Part shown: piece after piece, positions 24,440-36,600 of the stretch | How positions within the stretch are numbered: the first letter of the stretch is position 1 | Layout: each line of letters begins with the position of its first letter | NCBI GenBank assembly: GCA_036937835.1 | Contig: CM072862.1 | Span: 16,380,501-16,444,500, forward strand | DNA from: Pampus argenteus | Taxonomy: Eukaryota; Chordata; Actinopteri; Scombriformes; Stromateidae | Direction: 5' to 3' | DNA: 64,000 nt | Made by a program: the position numbers and the translations under genes | The notes under the pieces: generated by a model | The model's database searches: none | Told to the model about the DNA's origin: nothing | Seen by the model: the letters and a program-made list of their open reading frames with translations, nothing else

Positions 24440-25117
24440 TTTCATGATTTTAACTTTTATTTTCAAACAATAATTTCAAGCTTTGCACAAAAGGATTCTG
24501 ATCACAACAGCCTGTGCTCTGCTTAATATCTTGGTTGCGGGAGGAGCATCAGATCTAGCCAATGACTACATACCTCGTTAAGATTTAGAAATCTGAGAGG
24601 GATTTACCTTGAGATCATGACAGAGTGGTGGTAACTGATATTTTTTGCATGATCAGAAAGTCATATTTTCTCCACAGCGATACTTGAACTTTTCCTCCAA
24701 AGCACATTTAGTTGTTAGGCTTCCCAAGAAAATCAAAATCATCAGTGAAATAAAACCAGTGGGAAAACAGTGACACCACAAGAGTGCTCGGCCAAACCAA
24801 TCAAATTAAGGTACAACATTGTAAATAATAATGTTAATAATAAGTGTTTTGCTGAACTTATTCCAAACAAAAAAATAAATTCCTTTGGTCAAGTAAAAAA
24901 AACAAATGGAAATAACTGAAATCTTCTTTCAATCAGTCAAATGTTCATGGTGTTTCTTTTTCTACAGTCAACCAGGTTCTTGAGGCTCTAAGGCTGCAAA
25001 GGAGGTGTCAAGGCAATATGGTTATGGTGCCCCTGGCGCTCCATGCTGCAGCATGCTGGGAGAAGGACTAGAGGAATAGGAGAGGGGCAGAGGCATTGAA
25101 AGAGGACCAGTGTGTCC
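24440..25117 (-). other. btbd10: btbd10 3' untranslated region
   Basis: Sequence after the btbd10 stop on the minus strand. The first AATAAA signals in that direction appear on the plus strand as TTTATT at 24456-24461 and 24436-24441, giving a 3' UTR of about 650-700 bases. No exon of another gene is seen. Confidence 0.45.
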
Positions 25118-28100
25118 TCAAACAGCAGGTGAAGGTGCGTCAGCATCAGGCTCATTGCTGTAGTTGTTGCTGTACTGATTCCCACTAGGTGGGTGGTTAG
25201 GTAGGATGTCCAGTTCATCCACTTGGGGGCCAGGGTGCATCACCACCAGCTGGTCCTGGGGGATGTCCGCTGCCGCCGCCGCCAGGTTAGTAATGGACTT
25301 GGACTTGACACACTGGAAGTCCACATGGCGGCTTTTACCTTCTTCCTTTTCCCAGGACATGCGGATAAAGGGCCTCTGGACGTAGTTGTAAATTACCTCT
25401 GGACGACCTCCTGGTCTTTTCTTGACTTTCTCTTTATATGTAGGATATCCTACCAAACGACAAATGATTCAATTAAGTCAAAACATTTTGTTTAACAAAA
25501 ATATACCAACACTCCAAGCTGAGAAAAAAACCCAAAATCTATTTAATTTTTAACCAGTTTTTAACAATATTTTACCAATGAGTTGGTAAAATATGCCAAT
25601 ATTTAATTATGATACATGAATTAAATGTTTTGTCCCTAGTTAACTAACATGATAAAACCAATTGCACCATATGAAAATATTCCTCCATCTTGATGTCAGT
25701 TATCTTATGCCTTTAGTCTAACTGTGTCTTCACTCATTATACTATTAGTTATTACAAAGTATAATTCCTCCTGAATCATTGTACCTTTTATTTATTTAAG
25801 TTAGACACTTTCAACAAATTTAGCTTCCTAAATTATGGTTGCCTGATAAAAAGCCTTACTGGACAAAATAAGCACTACTTTCTGTGCTACTTATGCACCT
25901 GCTATGAGTTCAAATGTTTGCCTTTGTTGCTTTTCTGTCTCTAAAGTTTTGCTGCAGGCACCTTAAACTGTTTTGTTTGAAAAATATCAATTTCAACAGA
26001 GGTCATCTCCACGGACGACAGATCATTCTTTATCATTATAAATTTCATCTTACCTTCAATACCCAGTCGTATCTTCTTTAATCCCCTCTCCTTTAAAACT
26101 GATTTGGCAACATCTCGGTTCTCAATATATTTGAAAAATCTGTATAGTTTTGTGCTGTAGATGACTGCAAAGAGAAAAATCAAAAATAAACTTTGCTATC
26201 ACATATTTACATATTTACTCTTTTGCATATGCACAAATTGTATCCTTATTCTGTATTGGTGTTTACTCACTCTGTGAGTACTCTTCTCCCATTTGTGGTG
26301 GATATTCTTCATCCCAGTCTACCACATCATCATCAGTAAGGACTACAATGTGACATTCTCGCTCTCCACTCTGGGCACTGGCCACCATCAAAGGCAGAAC
26401 CATCTCTTCCAGATAAAATTCAAATTGTCGCCGAGCTCCATCATTGGACAGCTCATGCATCAGGGCACCTGATAACAAAATCATTAAGAACATGTAGACC
26501 AATGGATAACAGCACTCATAACTGTAATTTGTGTAAAGCATCAAAAAGCCGATAATGTCAACATAAGGCCAACAGCCATGGCTTCATAGTTATAGTGCCG
26601 GGCTCCATCTTTTAAAAACTCCCACCTCTATTTTACATCTCTCATTTTCTCTTTTTATTTTGGCAATGTTTTAATAGTTGAATTAATTATGTGCTGTGAA
26701 AAATCTTTTGTGGAACCTGCCCCATAGAGGCCATAAATAAACATTTCTACATAAAATAAGTGCTTGAGGATTTGTATTGTATGCTTCATTAGCTACTGTT
26801 ATGCTGTTTTGTGTAAGGTTGTAGAGGGTGAATGTGATGTGGCAGCTTTTTGTTTTTCTCTTGTTCACGCTGACTCATCTTGTCACTTTTAATAGCTAAC
26901 ACTAAAAGCTAAAACACCCCAGAGAAAATACTCACTAAGGTCTCTGCATTTAATAGTGCTGTAGTCAAAAGAGATGCATAGATAGTCGCATGCCTCCCGC
27001 AACTCTGGGATGGAGATTCCATCAGGACAACGGATTATCCCAGATTTGTAGTAATCCTGACAATTAGACAGAAATCACAGTGTGTGAATGTATTATCTCA
27101 TAACATAAAATATACATTCAAAAATTAAGTGCATAAACTTGCAATGGCTCGAAGCTTTCAATTTAAACAAAAATAAGTAAAATATTGTTACAATAATTAT
27201 TTAACTATAGCATTTTCCATTAAATATAAGATTTGGTTTCCAGGTCTAAGAAATAAGTTTGGTGAGTACTCTAATATTTATATTATTCTATCATAACTAC
27301 TAGAAATAATGGACTAAAATTCCATAATAAATTCCTGTCACTGTTTGCACATCATGAGGAAAAACTACTAACAGCCCATGTGTTGATTTTATAAGCCAGT
27401 AAACACTAAGAAACTTTCATAACAAAAACACTGAGCAATAATTAATAGAGAGAAAGTCAAAATGAGACTGACCAGAATTGCTCGGAAAACTGTTGAGCTG
27501 ATTCCCTCAGCAACCTCGTACTCCCCTTTCTCATTGGGTCGTGTGAAATTATGCTCTCTTCCTGATCCAAACATTCTGAAATATAAAGCAGTTTTGGTTT
27601 ATTCTTTAAATCACACAAAATAAAATGTACAAATTTTAACATACATGTATATTAACATGTATATTAAGTGTATACATGCAATGTATACATTACTAATTAG
27701 TAAAATACTTTTATTTTACTTAAATTTTTGCCAGACTGAGTAAGGACAGAGAATGATGATGTTCAGTGTCTACTGTACCTGCCCAACATCGTATTTGGTT
27801 GTGCAGTGAAGATGGAAGGGTCTACTACGAAGCGTGTGTTGTCAACAATTAAAGTGACTCTCTCTGAAGTTCTAATGTTTCGGTTGCCAACAGTGGTACT
27901 TGCTCCTCCCTCCTTGGGATTCTCGTAGACAAAAACCATTTCTCCAACTCCCAAACTCTTGAAAGTGCCTTCAGTACTGGACAGGCTGCTGTTGCGACTG
28001 CTCACCAGCCCGCTGCTGCTGGAGCCGCTGGGAGAGACTCTCTGAGGCCGAGGACTGCTGGGTCTGGATGATGGGCCACCATCTCGTTCACGGTCTACAG

Positions 28101-30244
28101 TGACATGCAGAACAATGACTCTTAAAGGGCAGTGTATTGAAACACCTCACTAAACACAAGTAATTACCCAATTATTGAATTTCTCATTTAGCTGCATGAT
28201 TTAGAGATTTTTGCATCTATGCATAATTTCTTACAGCAACCAGATTGGATACCATCTTTGTCCATCAGGTAATGGCCAATAGCTAATAATATCAAATCTA
28301 AAACAATACTACTGGAAAGAGCACTATTCAGAGTTTAGTGCTGACTTGATCCATTCACAGCCAAAAAGAGCAGACATATAGCCCATGTCTAGTCTATAAG
28401 TTGATAAATACAGTCAGCTGTTCTCAGCAGTAACTGCCAAGAGCTGTGGACCTCTAACATATAAGCCCTCTATTCTTTCCATGCATGCTCACCACTGTTG
28501 TGTTGGCGGGTGGGTGAGGTGACGTTGCGAATGCAGGGTGTAAGCTGGCCTTCTCTCTCATGTGAGGAGTCCCTGGAGCGATCGCTGGAGCGGCGCCGGT
28601 CACGTGAGCGGTCACAGCCCCCACTGGCACCATGTAGGCTCATCTTCTTCAGTTCTGCCTCCACTCTAGATGCACGGGCGTGGATGCTGCTTTTCAAGAC
28701 AAAAGCATACTCAACATTCCTTTCTCTTTCCCAAGGCCGCAGGGTGTTTTTATTTAATTGTTGTAGAGTTACTATGACAGGCAGGCACACCCACTACAGT
28801 TAGACAGACTCAAGAGCTTTACAGAGCTGTGGTGCACCTGTTAAACTATAAAAACAACTATATCATAGGACTTCCTCTACACATTAACAGCGCTGTTAGA
28901 TTTATTTTTGTCATTTTGTTTACGCAACTATTCCCAGGTAAAGGTAAAGAATGCCAAATGATACTGATATACATTTACTCAAACAAGGTTATTTAAATGT
29001 CTTTAACAAGTATGCAACATATATTGTAAGATTGTAATAAAAGTATGACACATGCACTAATAATGCAGTCGTCATATTGCCATAAAAGTGAGAGATGCCT
29101 GAGCTACTACAGAAAGAAGTACCAGTAGAGTCAAATGCAAAACGATTGCAGAACCACCACAAGACACTGGTTAGAAACTTAACTCTATTAAGATGAATTT
29201 TTGCCTGATCAAATCTGTTTCAGTCATTGATTTCACAAAAGGCAGAAATGGAAGAACTGGCACAGATGCAAGAGAATACTGTTCATTCAATACAAACCCA
29301 CCCACAGGCAAACATCACAGGTAAACTGCCCTTGGCCTGAGACCAAATACGCCAGCCTCTATTCCTTGTGTAAACTCTATTCTGTGATCCTCCCTGCCTT
29401 GCTATTGTTCCCTCATCAGTGAAAAACACAATAGGAAAAGGACCTTACAGAGTAAATTAGATATGATTATCACATTAGTTCAAAGAAGTGGAAAGAAATG
29501 CCTTACACAACCAAAATTAAACTTGCCACAAGTATCTCAGTCTTGTTGCCACAGAAACAAGACTGAGATACTTTGTTGTGGTCATTGCTGGTTATGGTCA
29601 AAATATTCAGTTCACTGTTATATAATTTAAAAAAAAAAAATTAAAAAAAAATCAGGATTCACTGCAGCCTTTTAGCACAAAGGCTTAATACAACAACTGA
29701 GATAGTTATCTTGGTGCAAACTGTTAGCAAAAAATGACCACTGGCAAATATACATATATTTATATATATCGTCTTATTGCCCAGACTTTACTTTGGACAA
29801 TGAATCATGAAGGTACTTTCTGAAGTTACTCTCTAATTTCTACCCAAACCCTGCTGACTTCATACTTTTCTGGTGGTTTTCTCTTGATACCAGACAGGTA
29901 CCATATACATATAAACCATCAGATACACAGATGCAGATACAGTATGTCTATATTCGGACACAACTGAAATTGAAGCTTTGGACAACACATATTTGTACTT
30001 TTAATTCCACACTAGCATTCCCATTTCAAGTAACACATATGTAACTAATCTTAAATCCGACCCACCTTTCTCACAGGTGACCCACTGAATTACTGCTCTG
30101 AATCTTTCCCAGAAGATCCCTGACAGATCTTCAACTGGCTCACCTCGAATGCTTGCAGAATTTGCGAGGTCGGCTTGTTGCGTTTCGTTCCCAGTTTTCG
30201 GTGTCACTGGAGTTACTGTCATATGACTGCAGACGCGTTGCCAT
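25118..30244 (-). CDS. btbd10: BTB/POZ domain-containing protein 10 (eight coding exons)
   Basis: Coding exons in transcript order: 30244-30144, 28686-28493, 28094-27779, 27575-27473, 27056-26936, 26468-26271, 26164-26054, 25449-25118. All junctions are GT-AG and in phase; they sum to 1476 bases, 491 codons plus stop, close to the 475 residues of human BTBD10. The N-terminus MATRLQSYDSNSSDTENWER matches human [20 protein letters not shown]. A basic Ser/Arg-rich segment (SRDRRRSSDRSRDSS) and a Ser/Pro linker follow. The BTB/POZ fold is at about 173-280 (ERVTLIVDNTRFVVDPSIF to CRDLS). A KCTD20-like conserved C-terminal half has VVLTDDDVVDWDEEYPP, KVKKRPGGRPEVIYNYVQRP and an alanine run. The last 20 residues differ from mammals. 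BTBD10 is reported to bind and activate AKT by inhibiting PP2A, in cytoplasm and nucleus. KCTD20 is its paralogue; synteny and the N-terminus favour BTBD10. Confidence 0.97.
29530..29573. repeat. perfect 18-bp inverted repeat in btbd10 intron 1
   Basis: Arms at 29530-29547 (AAGTATCTCAGTCTTGTT) and 29556-29573 are perfect reverse complements around an 8-base spacer (gccacaga). Weak pairing continues outward. The size is hairpin-like, but no known microRNA was recognised. Confidence 0.9.
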
Positions 30245-30291
30245 CACCCGTACAGGGGGAAGTCCAGTCTGGATCTTACACCGCTCATAAT
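30245..30291 (-). promoter_or_regulatory. btbd10 5' UTR with overlapping upstream ORF
   Basis: On the minus strand an ATG at 30288-30286 opens a 14-codon frame (MSGVRSRLDFPLYG) whose TGA at 30246-30244 shares its A with the main ATG, forming TGATGG. Such an overlap favours termination-reinitiation or reduced main-frame translation. A possible acceptor (AACCAG) precedes 30291, so this is likely the 5' edge of the first coding exon. Confidence 0.5.
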
Positions 30292-30689
30292 CTGGTTAAT
30301 GGCGAAATCAACAAGTCAGCGGTCCACTGGTCAGCTTCCTAGCACACCACGGGCTAGCTGTTTTCAGTTCACGGACTAGCTTAATTTATCACACAGTTCA
30401 CGTGTGACGTCGATTTGAATATAAACGAAGTTGAATGATCGTTTATGTAGTTATACGGCTGGATGAGTATTAGACATTTCAGCATACAATCTCGTCCAAC
30501 GCTTCTGTCATAGTGAGGCAACCTACGCTTTGCTGTGTTAGCATACCAGTCTAGCTAACATTAGCTGTAGTTGCTATCGTTGGGTAGGTTACAACACCAC
30601 TAGCTTAATATTTCGAGACTGTTGTGTGACTAATGAAGCTGTCCTGAAATAGTACTGGCTTAAAAAATTGACATGCTACGCAGTTGTAT

Positions 30690-30830
30690 CTTAAATATAA
30701 AGAAATAGCTACCAAGTTGGCCACGGTTTCCGCTGTAGTGTAATCCCAACAGCTCGTCGGTTCAAAATACTCACCAACTGACGTCCGACGTGACGACCGT
30801 TACTGGCTTGACGCACAGGCGCACACAAGG
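30690..30830 (-). promoter_or_regulatory. btbd10: btbd10 promoter and noncoding first exon
   Basis: Minus-strand CAGTTG|GTGAGT at 30775/30774 is a strong donor for a noncoding first exon. Around it are several CREB/ATF-type half or near-full sites (TGACGTC at 30779-30785, CGTGACGAC, TTGACGCAC) in a locally CpG-richer stretch. No TATA box was seen, as expected for a housekeeping gene. Confidence 0.5.
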
Positions 30831-32919
30831 CTAGACATTATAGTCACTGCTGAACTACATTAATTTTGTCTGAAAAGCGAATTTAGTGTGAAAATTAAAT
30901 TTGATCAAAGGTGGTTGATCTGTTTTCATCAGCTGGTTGAATGGTTTTGACTTTTTCCCAAAAAAGGGAATCGAGAGTTGAGTCTGACAGGTCTCGCGAT
31001 ATGTTCAGTTCACACTCGCGATATTTGTTTTGGGGTTTTTTGCTCACTTATTAAAGCCTGTGAATATTCTCATTCACTTATTAAAATAAACAAAATAAAC
31101 TTACACAAGCACAAAGGAAAAAACACACGATTTAAACAACACACATTTTAAACAACAAACAAATTTAATGTCAATATTATATGTATTGCAAAAACGCTAA
31201 ATTACTTCTCTTCAGTGAAAAATATGGAATACAAAAAAACTTAATAATCTTAAGGAAGGCTTTTTCATCTTAACTTTTTCTAGCTAGCTACTTTGTAATA
31301 TGATCTCATAAGATTATAAGGGATTGACATGAAAAAAAATCCAGTTTATCTGATTACAACAGATTATTTCTTAGGTCGATATTCAATATCACATACATTA
31401 TGAAAGTGGACTTGACTAGTGTCCAGTTGACCCCAAATCTTAAAAAAATAACTCCTTAAAGTAGAACAAATGCAGCTAGTTAGTCCAACAGGATTAGGTG
31501 TAATATCAGAAGGAGGAGGCTCAGTCCTTATAAATAATGCAGTAGAACTACTACAACAACTAAACACTATGCCTTATTGTCTGGGCATAAAACATAAACA
31601 TTAACTTCAAATCATAATAAAGAAAATAGATGGCCTGTATAACCTAATCCCAAAATACCTGCACTATAAACTTCATTTAATCCCACCAAAATAAGTTTAT
31701 AGGCAGTTGTAGGACAGTGAGAACATTGATATTAAGTGTAGAGATCCAGCCTCCTTAATAGCACTTGAGAGTTTATTTCAGAGAGAGGAAGGGTGACAAG
31801 AAAAATTTGTACTACCTGAGTATTTTGTCTTTATTTTAAGTATTACAGGAAGGCCTACACTAACTAGTGGGCTAAAAAGTCCTTTATGCATTGCTGGAAG
31901 ACAGAAAAAAGTACTTACTGCGAGACAACATTCATTAGACGTTGATTGGGGAGCTTGTAGTCTTTGACAATTTAGCAGGTAGGAAAGCAGGTTTTCATGA
32001 AATGAAATGAATTTGTTTGTTCAATATGGTACTGTTTGGTTTATCATCAGACTTAATATATATATATTTGTTATAATTAAACTAAAGGAGAAATATTCAG
32101 ATTATTGATGGGTTCAGATAAGAGATTCAAGTACTGAGTATTGAAGCAGCAGTTAGAATTGGACATACAAAACAGTGCTTTGAAGATAATAGGGAAAGAC
32201 CAACCAGACAGTTTTGATTCATGCCAATAGTAAAATATAGTGCAGCATGTTTTATATGTGACATATTTTAGCATGTGCTGTAGAATACATTTGACAGAGA
32301 CATTTTTTTGTAGAAATAATTTAATGAAATTTGTTGTGGAAATCAATAGCAGAAGGGAAGATGACAATTTGACTCCTGCAAAGTACAAGCAGCAAAGCAA
32401 TATAGATTACCACAACCAAAACTATAGAATACAAACCCTCATTCCTATATTCCTATTAATAAAGTATAAATAGGAAATGATGTCTATAATGCGCAAGTGA
32501 ATTAATACATAAATATAAGACTAGCTGTTTAGTTGGTCCATATTTCCACATTACAATATACAGTAAACAACTTTCTAACAAAATTCTGATTAATAGGAAA
32601 CAGGGAATTTGACACCTGTATTAAGAACAGGAGAATACAAATTGATCTATAACAGTTTTAAAAACTTAAATAACCTGTGAATTAAGGCAGAGTTGTTATC
32701 CTGTTGTTAGACATTCTGAAAGAATGTAAATACATTGATTAATCAAGAAAATTAATCATTAATATTTAACAAAGAAGCAACAAATAACATAATAAAATGT
32801 TAATAACATAAATAAACAAAATAAATTAACAAATAAATTAAAGACAAACATAAAAAATAATGATAATTTAAAAAAAAAAAGTTTCAGATCCTCAGATTTT
32901 GCACAGGATATCTTCATAT
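30831..32919. other. btbd10-pth intergenic region
   Basis: AT-rich, with poly-A/T tracts and short TA repeats near 32050. No exon was recognised on either strand. The pth poly(A) site should lie at the right end of this interval on the minus strand, but no canonical AATAAA was evident close to the stop. Confidence 0.5.
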
Positions 32920-33384
32920 TCAACTTTTCCACATGTTTGAATCGAGAACATCACTTGGGAAGGCATTTCTGATATCCACCATCGGTCCGTGTTTTGGTTT
33001 GGCGCTGGCAACAATAATGTCCTTTAACTTTTCCTGAAGCCAGACCTGTCTTTCTCCAACTTGCTTGTGTTCCTGAATGTTGTGCATAAACTGTACCTCA
33101 CTGATGGTTCTCTTTCTGTCAGGAAAAATGAAAAAAAACATCACAGTCCACTCAAAAAAGAATTACATCATCAATGCATTATTTATTAATTCTTGATTGT
33201 TAATTAAAACTTATAATAATAAGTGAAAATTACAGCTTGGCATGAGTAGCTTTGTCAGGTCATGATATTTCACAACATGAAGACAAACTAAAAACAGAAT
33301 TTACCTTAGTGGTTTAGCCTCTATGTGTAAAGTGGTGAAGAAAAGTATCAGAACCACTGTTTCCAAGTACCTCCGAGAAAACAT
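32920..33384 (-). CDS. pth: parathyroid hormone precursor (prepro-PTH)
   Basis: Two coding exons, 33384-33305 and 33115-32920, joined in phase (CTA AG|A AAG) give 91 residues. Residues 1-23 are a hydrophobic signal peptide (LETVVLILFFTTLHIEA). A short pro-segment ends in KR at 28-29, the convertase site. Mature hormone starts TISEVQFMHNIQEHKQVGER and continues QVWLQEKLKD, aligning with human [20 protein letters not shown] and VEWLRKKLQD, the 1-34 region that activates PTH1R. The intron falls at the end of the pro-segment, as in other PTH genes. Mature length is 62 residues against 84 in human, with a divergent C-terminus. Cys is absent, as expected. PTH is a secreted calcium-regulating hormone. 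PTHrP and PTH2/TIP39 are excluded by the adjacent btbd10 and by sequence. Confidence 0.95.
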
Positions 33385-33665
33385 GTTGATTAACTGAAAA
33401 AAACAAAAAATATTATTAGAAAATTGCAATTTATTGTCATTGATTGTTGAGTCCAATGTCCCAATACACATTGTATGAACAAGGTTATTTTCAAGTATTG
33501 ATTCACTGATTGCCACAAACAGGCTACATGAGAATTTAAACTGTTTGCCATCCTTACCAGATTTTATGTCCTTATATCCAGGAAATTACGGGTTTTGTTG
33601 AGATAGATTGACTGTATCAATATGACAGTGAAGTCAAACTTGAAGTCGAACTTGTTGATCAGTCT
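33385..33665 (-). other. pth: pth 5' UTR: noncoding exon 1, intron 1, start of exon 2
   Basis: Minus-strand exon 2 begins at 33393 after TTTTTTTCAG, nine bases before the ATG. A donor ATCTG|GTAAGG at 33558/33557 ends a noncoding exon 1 of about 100 bases. This three-exon plan (UTR, signal, hormone) is the known PTH gene structure. Confidence 0.7.
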
Positions 33666-33686
33666 TTGGTGCGAGAAGGCTTCTCT

Positions 33687-33696
33687 CCTTTATATA
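33687..33696 (-). promoter_or_regulatory. TATA box of pth
   Basis: Minus-strand TATATAAAGG. Transcription would start about 25-30 bases further, near 33660, consistent with exon 1 ending at 33558. Confidence 0.7.
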
Positions 33697-33699
33697 CAG

Positions 33700-36600
33700 C
33701 GTAGCCCTCCCCTGGTCATCAATGAGCCATTTTCACTGTTGATGTTGATGTCACTTTTCCAATGCATCGATGGGGACAGGCATCTGCATGACACCACCTC
33801 CACCACCACTCACTACTAACTCATCTTTCAACACCTCTGCAAAGTGCCCTGTTCCTCACACTGTTTTTGAACTTGTTCCATTTTCACCCTTCATGTTGAA
33901 TAATGAGACTTTTGTTGAAATCACGTGTATCATATGAAACACTTATCTTTACTGGTCAGGATATCTCTAATTGGATATGTCTCATACACTGGACTGGACT
34001 GCAGTGAAAACATATACTCTTTGAAATGGTAATGACTGTCAGTTTTAATTTATTAGAAATGCAATTTATTTTATGGGTCATTCCATGTACTGTACTGTCT
34101 AAAGGTCACAAAGGGGTTCAACTAGACCAGCCCAAGGGACACAAGCAAAGAGACCTATCCAGTGCTGACTAATAGTAACTTTTAACCAGAGAGGATCTCA
34201 CAAGAGAAGGACACTACTATTCAGTGCAAGATATTCAGAGATAATCACTTGCTCTTCAAAGTGTTCCCATATGCTTTCCAAATGTTCAGTCCCAATGTCC
34301 CACAACCTGTTATCTACTATATATTGCATCTGTAGCGCTATCACAGATATATGGTCTATATTTTAAAAAAATAAAGAAGAGCTCATTATTCATATTTTAC
34401 TAAAAACAACATATAACTGAATGTAATTGTGTTTGACAGATACAAGTCAAATTTGAATTCCCATGCATTTCCCCCTCTAAAGAAACCATACATAAGATTC
34501 ACACTTGTTGGACTATGTGCAGGTTTGTAATTAAACTGTGTATAAGATGTATAAGACTGAGTTGACTAGACACTTGCAAAAAACCTGCTTTGACAAACAT
34601 ACAGTTGACTTATCTTTTTGAATGTGCAATGCAGCAGTTGTATGATGTATGGGTTGTGAATAACCTTGTCACAGTGTCACAAGGTGCATTAGGTAACCAT
34701 GAAAGACATTTTCTAAATATGGAAAAGGAATGGCTATGCCATGACTGAAGAAATGCAGTAGGTGCCACAGAAGGACCTATATCTTGCTGTCATTAAGGTT
34801 CCCACACAATATGCTGTGTATTTGCAGTGTCCTTTACTAATTATGCACCCATGTTAGATGATGTCCTTTTCTGTAGTGCTGAATTTATTTTGGGGGATTT
34901 TAAGTGCTGATTTAATTCCTAAATCGTGAATCATTTACTGTATCGTAGCAGGTCACCATTTAATCTCATATTCAAAGGTCATGAGTTAGTTTGAGAAATG
35001 ACCGTGCAAGACTGCTTGAAGTGGTTCAACATCATCAGAATGAGCCATTAACCCATATGTCAATAGCCAACTTCAGTGCCAGACTTGCTGTCTTAGTAAA
35101 TAAAATAAACAATGTTTCCCTGAAGTACATGTAAGGCCATATAGTTGATGCTGACCTGTGTCTTTATCAGCCCTCTCCATCGTGCACTCAGCACCACCTG
35201 TGGTTTCAACGGGGCTAGATTATTTGTACATGTGTAGTATACTCTGAGTTGCTCGATCATTACCTCATGCGGTCACAATGTGAACCATCTCAGTAATGGT
35301 ATGCTGCTGGTGTTCAAGAGGACTTGACAGGGATTGATGTGTAGAATTGCACGCAAATCGTTAACGTGGGTCACCCCCATGTCACAAAGAAAGTAATGCA
35401 CATAAAAATGACTCATCTCTTTGAACTATATATGTGTGCTGGCTGTATATAGGTTGTCTATATTAAGGGTTTGAAAGTGCTTTCATTGATTTTCAGAAAG
35501 TCATAAAGTCTGTTTATACATGCTAGTCAGTTTAATTTAATCCAATGTGTGAGGTGCATTTTATTGAACTATGTACTTATGCATTTTGATGTATCTGGCA
35601 AAAGACAGGTCAGTTTTTCTAGTCTTTGTATTGCATGTTTAACGGTATGGAAGGACACCAGGGCCATATAACACTTTCCCTGAAATCTATAAATGGTGTT
35701 ACTTTTTTCATGAAATGAGGTCACCTCACTTGAAGATATCATGTAACTAAATAGGATATATTTAGATTGTTGACATCATCCCATGAAACCAAACAAACAC
35801 ATAGGATACATATCTAAACCATGGTGTTTGGCTAACAGTTTATTGCTTCTGAAGGAGTTAGAATCCAGTGCAGCAATAAATCACTAAGATAAAAGGTGCA
35901 ACAACATTTATCTGGAGCTACAATACAGTTTCTTTGCCAAACCAGGAGTTTTATTCCTTTGTGAAACAGGTTTGCGGGGATATGCCAGTCTTGTCAGTGT
36001 TGGTTTATGTAGATACTCAGACTCACATCAATCTATCACATACTGTACTTCTGCAGTGGCCATCTGACTACCCGGCACAGGTGGCGGTGGTGTCAAGTGA
36101 ATTGTTTGTATGTCTTCACTGTTGTGCACATTGAGTACTGAGTCCACAGAGTACAAAGATCCCAGCAAGACATGGTCAGCAGTGAACTGGTCAGTTTTTC
36201 TTATTCTCTTAACAGAAAAATTACACAGGATGGCAGTACTCTGCTGATCTGCACAATATGTCAGTTTTTAATTATTATCACCAAAATCTATGTGCCCATA
36301 GACAAGATCATAATTATTAACATAAAAATCTCTGGTTAAACTGGAATGCTACCCTAGTCTGCACAGCAAATCAATATAGGAGGTATAAATAATGCATATC
36401 TTGACAGGACATTGGTAGAGCAGTAGTCAGAAGGACTGTTTCTGCTCTGCAGACACAGTTTTTGTAATATCTTTTTTTTTATCCAGGGGAAGTTAAGCAT
36501 GAACACCTGTTCTCTTCTGCTTTTGCTCTGCTGGACATCCACAGTTACACTTTCATACCTGGGAGCTCCCCAGTTGGACGTGTTTCTTCTGCTGTTGTGC

